From JAGQTE01 sp964648005 (GTDB lineage Bacteria > Actinomycetota > Acidimicrobiia > Acidimicrobiales > Acidimicrobilacustridaceae), in contig CAZYKR010000238.1 in the NCBI GenBank assembly GCA_964648005.1, forward strand, positions 1-6,833: a stretch of DNA of 6,833 bases. The letters run 5' to 3'. The notes beneath the pieces were generated by a model, which worked only from the letters and a program-made list of their open reading frames with translations, was not told the DNA's origin and made no database searches. This document shows positions 1 to 5,454 of this stretch, one piece after another. Each line of letters begins with the position of its first letter. The stretch's first letter is position 1. The position numbers were made by a program, and so were the translations under genes.

Positions 1-76
1 ACGGCGAGATCATCTGCTCCGGGATGCCCTAGGGGTATGCCGCCTTGGCCTAGGTGATCTCCGACTGCGTCAAGTT
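1..76 (-). pseudogene. Continuation of the thiolase frame, with in-frame TAG codons
   Basis: After the first TAG (77-79) the same frame continues to the window edge and meets two more TAG codons at 50-52 and 29-31, with no frameshift. The 23 complete sense codons between them look coding: 22 end in G or C, only GCA does not, and the translation (NLTQSEIT, AKAAYP, GIPEQMISP) is protein-like and continues at the right place in a thiolase. It could be a recently decayed gene, sequencing or assembly error at a contig end, or amber readthrough. The other genes here have no internal TAG, so recoding is the least likely. Confidence 0.5.
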
Positions 77-424
77 CTAGGCGCCGCCGGCCACGACGAC
101 CCGGTCCATGCCCGCCGCGATGTTGGCGGCGGCGGTGGCCACGGCGGTGAGGCCCGTGGCGCACTGGCGGTTGAGCGCCAGGCCCGGGGTGTCGTCGGGC
201 AGGCCGGCGGCGATGGCGGCGTAACGGGCGATGCACCCGCCACCCTGGAGTACCTCTCCGAGCACGACGTCATCGACCTCGGTGGCCGCGACGCCGGCGC
301 GGGCGATGGCCTCCACCACGACGTGCGCCGCCAGGTCGCGCACGCCGACCGGCGCCAGCGAGCCCCGGTACGCGTCGGTGATCGGGGTACGACAGGCGCT
401 GACGATGACCGGTCGGTTCGCCAT
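77..424 (-). CDS. Thiolase (acetyl-CoA acetyltransferase family), N-terminal part
   Basis: Thiolases cleave 3-ketoacyl-CoA with CoA, or condense two acyl-CoAs, as the last step of a beta-oxidation cycle in the cytoplasm. The visible 116 residues match the start of the family: the opening strand RPVIVSACRTPI (residues 4-15), the loop GGGCIARYAAIAAGLP, and the nucleophile motif NRQCATG with Cys88, the position of Cys89 in the Zoogloea enzyme. The strand VVVAGGA comes just before the first in-frame TAG (77-79). A full thiolase is about 390 residues, so the C-terminal Cys and His motifs would lie beyond the left edge. I chose ATG at 424; a GTG at 430 gives two more residues and overlaps the upstream stop as GTGA. 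Neither start has a good Shine-Dalgarno, which suggests coupling to the hotdog gene. The family call is firm; whether the gene is intact is not. Confidence 0.88.
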   Translation of the reverse strand: MANRPVIVSACRTPITDAYRGSLAPVGVRDLAAHVVVEAIARAGVAATEVDDVVLGEVLQGGGCIARYAAIAAGLPDDTPGLALNRQCATGLTAVATAAANIAAGMDRVVVAGGA

Positions 425-426
425 GG

Positions 427-927
427 TCACGACCGGTGCAGCAGGTTCATGGTCGACGTGATGACCGGCTCGCCGTCGGGGTCGGTGTAGGTCGTCTCGA
501 TGACCATGAAGGTCATCGTCCGTTCGCCCGACTGCTTGGTGTAGACGTCACGCACCACGCCGTGGTGGTGCAGCTTCTCCCCCACGACGGCCGGCCGGTG
601 GTACGTGAACGACTGCTCGCCGTGCAGGATCATCCCGCCGCTCGCCAGCAGGCCGCCCATCAGCTCGGCCATCGGGTTCGATCCGCCGGTCGGGTCGGGC
701 GGCTGCTCCTCGTCCCACTGGCACCAGTTCTGCGCCGCCGAGAAGACGAACGTCGGCGGCGCCGGGATGTCGGCGAAGCCCGCCGCCCTCGCCGCGTCGA
801 GGTTGCGGAACACCGGGTTGTCATCGAGCACCGCATCGGCGAACGCCGACACGATCGCCCGATCGACGGTCACCACCCCGGCGCCGGTCGGCCGACCGAC
901 GAAACCGGCCAGGTCCATCTCTGCCAT
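427..927 (-). CDS. MaoC-like hotdog protein, FAS1/HadA-type dehydratase subunit
   Basis: This 166-residue single-hotdog protein resembles the N-terminal, FAS1-like half of (R)-specific enoyl-CoA hydratases and 3-hydroxyacyl dehydratases, such as HadA of mycobacteria. Visible marks are the DDNPVF segment (residues 35-40), followed by AARAAGF and IPAPPTFVF, and later HGEQSFTYHRP. Catalytic MaoC domains read D-x-N-P-x-H followed by a G-rich loop; here Phe40 replaces the His and PAPPT replaces the loop, as in the structural HadA half. It probably needs a catalytic hotdog partner, and none is in the window. The ATG at 927 is preceded by GGGGGGAG eight bases upstream, which decides the start over the in-frame GTG further out. 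Its TGA overlaps a GTG at the thiolase start, so the two form a minus-strand operon. The acyl-CoA substrate is unknown. Confidence 0.85.
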   Translation of the reverse strand: MAEMDLAGFVGRPTGAGVVTVDRAIVSAFADAVLDDNPVFRNLDAARAAGFADIPAPPTFVFSAAQNWCQWDEEQPPDPTGGSNPMAELMGGLLASGGMILHGEQSFTYHRPAVVGEKLHHHGVVRDVYTKQSGERTMTFMVIETTYTDPDGEPVITSTMNLLHRS

Positions 928-973
928 GGCAGCCGCTCCCCCCGCCGCCACATCCTCCGGCGACCTCGCAGAA

Positions 974-991
974 CCTGACGTTCGTGTCAGG
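974..991. promoter_or_regulatory. Operator-like inverted repeat 1
   Basis: CCTGAC-GTTCGT-GTCAGG has six-base arms around a six-base centre. It lies 46 bases before the hotdog gene start, in its promoter or leader. It shares both arms with the perfect palindrome at 1019-1036, which argues for the same binding protein. Confidence 0.6.
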
Positions 992-1018
992 CACGGCCGC
1001 CATTGAACCACACCGAAC

Positions 1019-1036
1019 CCTGACACGCGTGTCAGG
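1019..1036. promoter_or_regulatory. Operator-like perfect palindrome 2
   Basis: CCTGACACGCGTGTCAGG is a perfect 18-bp palindrome that ends one base before the proposed -10 of the dehydrogenase gene. A dimer bound here would occupy the promoter spacer and block RNA polymerase. Size and symmetry fit a TetR-family site; the family of the binder is inferred. Confidence 0.7.
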
Positions 1037-1037
1037 T

Positions 1038-1043
1038 TACGAT
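1038..1043 (+). promoter_or_regulatory. -10 element of the dehydrogenase gene (leaderless start)
   Basis: TACGAT fits the TAnnnT -10 pattern and ends seven bases before the ATG at 1051. Transcription would start at or next to the start codon, giving a leaderless mRNA, in line with the lack of any Shine-Dalgarno there. No good -35 is visible at 17 bases, which is common in high-GC actinobacteria. Confidence 0.45.
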
Positions 1044-1050
1044 CGCCGTC

Positions 1051-2190
1051 ATGGCCTCCGCCGACGAGCCGTATCGCCTCGAGCTGCGCTCGTGGTTGGC
1101 CGAGCACCTCACCGACGAGCTGCGGGGGCTGCGGTTCTCGGGCGCGCCGACCCCCGAGACCCTGGCCAGCCTGCGGACGTGGAACGCCCTGCTCGCCGAC
1201 GCCGGCCACGCGGCGCCGGCATGGCCCAGCGCCTGGGGTGGACGTGACGCGTCGGTGCTCGACCAGCGCGCCCACGCCGAAGAGATGGCCGCCGCCGACG
1301 CGCCCGGCCCGATCAACGCCATCGGCATCCCCAACATCGCCCCGGCAATCATGCGCTTCGGCACGCCCGAGCAGCAGGAGCGGCACCTGCGCCCGCTGCT
1401 GCGCGGCGACGACATCTGGTGCCAGGGCTTCTCCGAGCCCGACGCCGGCTCGGACCTGGCGTCGCTGCGGACCACGGCGCGCCGCGACGGCGACCACTAC
1501 GTCGTGTCCGGGCAGAAGATGTGGACCACGCTCGCCACCGTCGCCAACTGGTGCGAGCTGCTGGTGCGCACCGACCCCGAGGCGTCACCGCCGCAGGCGG
1601 GCATCACCGCGCTGCTCGTCGACATGGGCTCCCCCGGCATCGAGGTGCGACCGTTGCGCACGATGACCGGCAGCGCCGAGTTCGGCGAGGTGTTCTTCGA
1701 CGACGTGCGGGTGCCGGTCAGCGCCCGGCTCGGCGACGAGCACCAGGGCTGGCGGGTCGCCACCGCCACCCTCGCCAACGAGCGCGGCGGGGTGGCGGCG
1801 CTGCACCTGTCGGTGCGCCGGCGCATCGACGACCTGATCGCCGAGGCGCACGCTGCCGGCGCCACGGCCGCGCCCNNNNNNNNNNATCGCCTGGTCGAGC
1901 TGTGGGCGGCCGGCGAGTTGCTGCGCCTGCTGGCGGATCGGGCCATCGCCCGCGCTGCTGCCGGCGCGCCACCGGGCCCCGAGTCGAGCATCATCAAGCT
2001 GGCGTGGTCGACCACCGGGCAGCTGCTCGGCGAGACGGCGCTCGACGTGCTCGGCGTCGCCGCCCTCGACGGCCGCTGGGCCGATGCCCTCACCGAGGCC
2101 CGGTCGTGGTCGATCGCCGGCGGGACCAGCGAGGTGAACCGCACCATCGTGGCGGAGCGGGTCCTCGGCCTGCCCCGGGAGGACCGATGA
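1051..2190 (+). CDS. Acyl-CoA dehydrogenase (mycobacterial FadE-like)
   Basis: This flavoenzyme oxidises an acyl-CoA to the trans-2-enoyl-CoA, passing electrons to electron-transfer flavoprotein. The product has 379 residues, usual for the family. Visible marks are the N-terminal helical domain, WCQGFSEPDAGSDLASLRT (residues 123-141; FAD and substrate binding), GQKMWTT, the FFDDVRVP strand, and the C-terminal AGGTSEVNRTIVAERVLGLPR. The usual catalytic Glu of the YEGT motif is Gly357 here, while Glu244 in NERGG sits where isovaleryl-CoA dehydrogenase and mycobacterial FadE26-type enzymes keep their base. Those mycobacterial enzymes act on steroid side chains and work as heterotetramers; whether this one does is inference. 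Ten Ns fall in codons 276-279 and keep the frame. The ATG lacks a Shine-Dalgarno and seems leaderless. The gene is coupled to the amidohydrolase downstream. Confidence 0.93.
   Translation: MASADEPYRLELRSWLAEHLTDELRGLRFSGAPTPETLASLRTWNALLADAGHAAPAWPSAWGGRDASVLDQRAHAEEMAAADAPGPINAIGIPNIAPAIMRFGTPEQQERHLRPLLRGDDIWCQGFSEPDAGSDLASLRTTARRDGDHYVVSGQKMWTTLATVANWCELLVRTDPEASPPQAGITALLVDMGSPGIEVRPLRTMTGSAEFGEVFFDDVRVPVSARLGDEHQGWRVATATLANERGGVAALHLSVRRRIDDLIAEAHAAGATAAPXXXXRLVELWAAGELLRLLADRAIARAAAGAPPGPESSIIKLAWSTTGQLLGETALDVLGVAALDGRWADALTEARSWSIAGGTSEVNRTIVAERVLGLPREDR
1876..1885. other. Run of ten Ns (scaffold gap)
   Basis: Ten undetermined bases lie inside the dehydrogenase gene. The flanks belong to the same protein and stay in one frame. 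Codons 276-278 are unknown; codon 279 reads NAT, so it is Asn, Asp, His or Tyr. Four residues between the Pro and RLVELW are about what relatives have, so the gap length looks nearly right. Confidence 0.98.
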
Positions 2191-2208
2191 CCTGGGAGGA
2201 CCGATGAC
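2177..2208 (+). repeat. 17-bp tandem duplication carrying RBS and start codon
   Basis: GGGAGGACCGATGAC occurs at 2177-2191 and again at 2194-2208, a period of 17 bp. Each copy holds a strong GGAGG, four bases, then ATG overlapping TGA. The first TGA ends the dehydrogenase gene and the second ATG starts the amidohydrolase gene. The identity of the copies suggests a recent slip or duplication of an ancestral ATGA junction. Confidence 0.9.
2187..2207 (+). other. Six-codon minicistron MTWEDR between two genes
   Basis: The duplicated start codon opens a frame reading MTWEDR and then TGA. Its ATG overlaps the dehydrogenase stop and its TGA overlaps the amidohydrolase ATG, so ribosomes could pass through all three frames by successive ATGA re-initiation. 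The peptide itself is unlikely to matter; any effect would be on translational coupling. That it is translated is inferred from GGAGG four bases upstream. Confidence 0.45.
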
Positions 2209-3397
2209 GACGAGCGACGACCTCTTCCTCCCCGAACCCGAGCCCCGCGAGGTGCGCGCCACGGTGATCTCGGTCGACGACCACCTGGTCGAGCCGCCCG
2301 ACATGTTCGAGGGGCGGCTGCCGGCCCGGCTCGCCGACCGTGCCCCGCGCGTCGTCGAGAACGAGTGGGGCCATCAGGTGTGGTCCTTCGACGGCGCCAC
2401 CTACAGCCAGGTCGGCATGAACGCTGTGGCCGGCCGGCGGCCCGAGACCGTCAAGATCGAACCGTTCCGGTTCGACCAGATGCGCCGCGGCTGCTGGGAC
2501 GTCGACGCCCGGGTCCACGACATGGATCTCAACGGCGTGTGGGCGTCGCTGTGCTTCCCGTCGATGATCACCGGCTTCTGCGGCCGGGTGTTCTCGCAGA
2601 GCTCGGACCCCGAGCTCGGCCTGGCGGTGACGCGCGCCTGGAACGACTGGATGCACGACGCCTGGTGGCAACCACATCCCGAGCGCATCATCCCGCTCGG
2701 CATCACGTTCCTCACCGACCCCGAGGCCGGCGCCGCCGAGATCCGCCGCAACGCCGAACGGGGCTTCCGATCGGTGACGCTGCCCGAGCGACCCCACCGC
2801 CTGGGACTCCCGTCGATCTTCGAGCCGTACTGGGAGCCCATCCTGCGCGCCTGCGCTGAGACCGACACGGTCGTGAGCCTGCACGTCGGCTCGTCCGGCC
2901 TCGGCGACCTGCCCGACGGCTGTTGGGACGTGGCGGTCCCGCTGAGTGCCACGCTGTTCGGTCAGCTGTCGCTCACGGCGTGCGTCGAGTGGCTGTGGGC
3001 CGGCTGGACGGTGCGGTTCCCCGAGCTCAAGATCGCCATGTCCGAGGGTGGCATCGGCTGGGTGGCGATGCTCATCGACCGCCTCGACAACATCGTCGAC
3101 CGCTCCGGCTACGCCGGCGACTGGGACCTGCGTCCCGCCGACGTGCTGCGTCGCAACTTCTGGTTCTGCACCCTCGACGACCCGTCGACCATCGACACCC
3201 GCCACACGATCGGCGTCGACAACATCATGGTGGAGGTCGATTACCCCCACGGCGACGGGACATGGCCCGACACCCAGGACGTCATCGCCAGCACCTGGGG
3301 CCACCTCCCCGACGACGAGCTGCGGGCGATCTGCTGCGAGAACGCCGCGGCGCTGTACCGCCATCCGCTCCCGGACGTCGTGGTGCCGGCGCGCTGA
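2204..3397 (+). CDS. Metal-dependent amidohydrolase (Amidohydro_2 family)
   Basis: This 397-residue TIM-barrel hydrolase or decarboxylase resembles aminocarboxymuconate-semialdehyde decarboxylase relatives that are common in actinobacterial catabolic clusters. The N-terminal metal motif is SVDDHLVEPPDMF with Asp25 and His27, the DxH variant of the family's HxH. Further likely ligands are His227 (SLHVGSSG) and Asp346 (VEVDYPHGDGTWPDT), each at the end of a barrel strand; SEGGIGW lies between them. The substrate is unknown; typical reactions are C-C or C-N cleavage of ring or ring-opened carboxylates. The ATG has GGGAGG four bases upstream. It follows the dehydrogenase in one transcript, so it probably acts in the same degradation route. 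It has no signal peptide, so it is cytoplasmic. Its stop directly abuts the opposing SulP stop. Confidence 0.88.
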   Translation: MTTSDDLFLPEPEPREVRATVISVDDHLVEPPDMFEGRLPARLADRAPRVVENEWGHQVWSFDGATYSQVGMNAVAGRRPETVKIEPFRFDQMRRGCWDVDARVHDMDLNGVWASLCFPSMITGFCGRVFSQSSDPELGLAVTRAWNDWMHDAWWQPHPERIIPLGITFLTDPEAGAAEIRRNAERGFRSVTLPERPHRLGLPSIFEPYWEPILRACAETDTVVSLHVGSSGLGDLPDGCWDVAVPLSATLFGQLSLTACVEWLWAGWTVRFPELKIAMSEGGIGWVAMLIDRLDNIVDRSGYAGDWDLRPADVLRRNFWFCTLDDPSTIDTRHTIGVDNIMVEVDYPHGDGTWPDTQDVIASTWGHLPDDELRAICCENAAALYRHPLPDVVVPAR

Positions 3398-3410
3398 TCA
3401 CGCTGCCGGC
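3385..3410. terminator. Possible bidirectional hairpin at converging stops
   Basis: GCCGGCGCG (3385-3393) can pair with CGC and GCCGGC (3401-3410) with one bulged T at 3404 and a seven-base loop CTGATCA. The loop contains both stop codons, TGA on plus and TGA on minus. No T-tract follows on either side, and such stems are common in GC-rich DNA, so a terminator role is tentative. Confidence 0.3.
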
Positions 3411-5065
3411 GTGACCGTGTCCTGCGGTCCCCGGGCGGCGTGGATGCGCGCGTGGGCGATGGCGGCGTCGAGGTCGTCGAAGAGGTGGCGTTCGCTGGCC
3501 AGGCGGTCGAGGGCCCCGACGGCGCGCAGCACCCGCTCGTGCTCGGTGCGCAGACCCTTGATCAGCACGGTGATGTGCCGGTGCTCGAGGTCGGCGACCA
3601 CCTCGCCGAGGGCCTGCGCCCCGGTGGCGTCGAGCACCTGCAGGTCGCCGACGCGCAGGATGACGACCCGAACGTCGGCCACCTGGGCCAGGTCGGTGAG
3701 GAACCGCTGCGCCGCACCGAAGAACAGGGCGCCGTCGACGCGGTAGGCGACGATGTGCTCGCGCAGCAGGTCGCGCTCGTCGGCGTCGCTCACCTCGACG
3801 GGCACGGGCGTCTCGACGACGGCGGAGGTGCGCGCCACGTTGCGCAGCGCCAGCACGGCCGCCACCGCCACGCCGATCTCCACGGCGACGATCAGGTCGA
3901 ACACCACCGTGGCGGCGGCGGTGAGCACCAGCACGACGGCGTCCGAGCGCGTCGAGCGCAGGATCGATCGCACGTTGTGGACCTCGACCATCCGCACGGC
4001 GGTGACCATTAACACGCCGGCGAGCGCCGCCAGCGGGATGCGCGCCACCAGACCCGAACCGACGAGCACGATCACGACGAGCGCGAGGGCGTGCGTGATC
4101 GCCGCCAGACGGGTGCGAGCGCCCGCTCGCACGTTGACCGCGGTGCGGGCGATGGCGCCCGTGGCCGGCATGCCACCGAGCAACGGCGCCGCGATGTTGG
4201 CCAACCCCTGCCCGACCAGCTCCCGGTCGGGCTGATGGCGACGGCCGTCCGTCATGCCATCGGCCACCTTCGCCGACAGCAGGCTCTCGATGGCAGCGAG
4301 CGCGGCGACGGCGATGGCCGGACCCACGAACTCCGACAGGTCGCCGACACCGACGCTCGGGAGGTGCAGCGTGGGCAGGGCCGAGGGGAGCGCCCCGATC
4401 GTCGCCACCTCCCACCCGGTGACGGCGGCGAGCACGGTGGCCACGACGACCGCGAGCAGCGATGCCGGGGCCGACCGGTGCAGGCGCGGGGTGATGACCA
4501 TGATCGCCACGACGACGGCAACCAGCGCCAGCGCCTGGATCGTGCCGGCGACCACGCCGGACTCGGCCACCGCGCGGCCCGCCACGACCGCAGGGTTCTC
4601 GCCCTCGGGCTTGGCGACGCCGAGGGCGGCCGGCACCTGTTGGAGGAAGATGATGATGGCGATACCGAGCGTGAAGCCCTCCACGACCGGCCACGGGATG
4701 TAGGCCAGGGCCCGCCCCAGGCGCAGGAGGCCGGCGGCGACGACCAGCACGCCGGCGAGCACGCCCACCACGACCACGGCGTCGGCGCCGAAGCGGGCCA
4801 CCAGCGGCACGAGCACCACCGTCATGGCGCCCGTCGGGCCCGACACCTGCACGTCGGAGCCGCCGAACACCCCGGCGACCAGCCCGGCGACGATGGCGGT
4901 CGTCAGCCCGGCGGCCGCGCCGAGCCCAGTCGTGATCCCGAACGCCAACGCCAGCGGGAGGGCCACGACCCCGACCGTGAGGCCGGCAAGCACGTCGCCG
5001 CGCCACGACCGGCGCAGGCCCGCGTAGTCGGCACGTCCGGGCAGCAGTGCGGCGAGCGCGCTCAC
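3398..5065 (-). CDS. SulP-family inorganic anion permease with STAS domain
   Basis: SulP (SLC26-like) proteins move sulfate, bicarbonate or other anions across the inner membrane; the ion carried here cannot be read from sequence. The product has 555 residues. About residues 20-400 form a chain of hydrophobic helices, including VSGPTGAMTVVLVPL near residue 75 and the conserved GGMPATGAIARTAVNVRAGAR stretch. A cytosolic STAS domain covers about 436-541 (FFGAAQRFLTDL, then ILRVGDLQVLDATGAQAL). At the usual DxSG position it reads DATG, with Thr481 for Ser. The GTG start overlaps the ArsR stop as GTGA, so translation is probably coupled. No carbonic anhydrase domain is fused. It contains the only TTA codon noticed in the window's genes (residue 352). 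Confidence 0.93.
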   Translation of the reverse strand: MSALAALLPGRADYAGLRRSWRGDVLAGLTVGVVALPLALAFGITTGLGAAAGLTTAIVAGLVAGVFGGSDVQVSGPTGAMTVVLVPLVARFGADAVVVVGVLAGVLVVAAGLLRLGRALAYIPWPVVEGFTLGIAIIIFLQQVPAALGVAKPEGENPAVVAGRAVAESGVVAGTIQALALVAVVVAIMVITPRLHRSAPASLLAVVVATVLAAVTGWEVATIGALPSALPTLHLPSVGVGDLSEFVGPAIAVAALAAIESLLSAKVADGMTDGRRHQPDRELVGQGLANIAAPLLGGMPATGAIARTAVNVRAGARTRLAAITHALALVVIVLVGSGLVARIPLAALAGVLMVTAVRMVEVHNVRSILRSTRSDAVVLVLTAAATVVFDLIVAVEIGVAVAAVLALRNVARTSAVVETPVPVEVSDADERDLLREHIVAYRVDGALFFGAAQRFLTDLAQVADVRVVILRVGDLQVLDATGAQALGEVVADLEHRHITVLIKGLRTEHERVLRAVGALDRLASERHLFDDLDAAIAHARIHAARGPQDTVTPAA

Positions 5066-5433
5066 CGCACGCCGATCTCGGCGTCGAGGTCGTCGAGCAG
5101 CTCTCGGGTCTGGGTGAGGGTGACGCGCAGCAGTCGCTTGGCGACGTCGAGGAGCTCCGCCACGAGGGGATCACGCACGGCGTAGACCACGGTGCTGCCC
5201 TCGCGTCGCGTCGTGACCAGGCCCGCGCGCCGCAGCACGGCGAGCTGCTGGGACAGGTGCGACGACTCGATGCCGACGAGCGGCTGCAGCTCGCCCACCG
5301 AGCGCTCGCCGTCGACCAGCACCTCGAGGGCACGCACGCGCGCCGGATGCCCCAACGCCTTGAACAGGTCCGCCTTGATCTCGTTCAGGGGTCGGTTCGC
5401 GTCCTCGAACGGCGCGGTCGCTCTGCTCGGCAT
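5062..5433 (-). CDS. ArsR-family winged-helix transcriptional regulator
   Basis: This 123-residue dimeric repressor-type protein shows the ArsR core: LFKALGHPARVRALEVL (residues 23-39), the recognition helix region SSHLSQQLAVLRRAGLV (57-73) and the wing RREGSTVVYAVRDP (76-89), then a long C-terminal helix for dimerisation. It has no cysteine at all and lacks the ELCVCDL metal motif, so neither thiol-based metal sensing nor persulfide sensing is possible; the signal is unknown. ATG at 5433 has GAGAGG eight bases upstream; the in-frame GTG at 5442 lies inside that ribosome site and is rejected. It leads the operon with SulP and probably regulates itself and the permease through the inverted repeat in its promoter. 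Confidence 0.9.
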   Translation of the reverse strand: MPSRATAPFEDANRPLNEIKADLFKALGHPARVRALEVLVDGERSVGELQPLVGIESSHLSQQLAVLRRAGLVTTRREGSTVVYAVRDPLVAELLDVAKRLLRVTLTQTRELLDDLDAEIGVR

Positions 5434-5454
5434 CGTCGCCACCTCTCGGTCGAG

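Larger units (their letters stand above)
928..1050. promoter_or_regulatory. Divergent control region between hotdog and dehydrogenase genes
   Basis: This 123-bp spacer separates the two divergent start codons. It holds two inverted repeats with the same CTGAC-N6-GTCAG core, centred 45 bp apart, one nearer each gene. Their similarity suggests that a single dimeric repressor controls both arms of the module. TetR-family regulators commonly do this for acyl-CoA genes, but no such gene is in the window. On the minus strand I could not find a convincing -10/-35 pair for the hotdog gene. Confidence 0.6.

Noticed and set aside
1..80. Genome-wide reassignment of TAG or pyrrolysine
   Set aside because: None of the other genes has an internal TAG and no supporting tRNA or genes are visible; error or decay is simpler.
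928..1497. N-terminal extension of the hotdog gene into the dehydrogenase gene
   Set aside because: The extension crosses the operators and is antisense to a real gene; ATG at 927 has a strong ribosome site and fits the family's start.
2090..3364. 424-codon minus-strand frame antisense to the amidohydrolase
   Set aside because: The plus-strand frame has clear metal-binding motifs; the antisense product has none.
4091..5185. 364-codon plus-strand open frame antisense to SulP
   Set aside because: Composition (many His, Asp, Arg, Gly) is that of an antisense shadow and it shows no domain.
3282..5333. 683-codon open frame on the minus strand over SulP and ArsR
   Set aside because: It is Arg-, Gly- and Ala-rich low-complexity translation typical of an off-frame in GC-rich DNA; the true SulP and ArsR frames lie under it.
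5434..5442. GTG start of ArsR at 5442
   Set aside because: It lies inside the GAGAGG ribosome site that serves the ATG at 5433.
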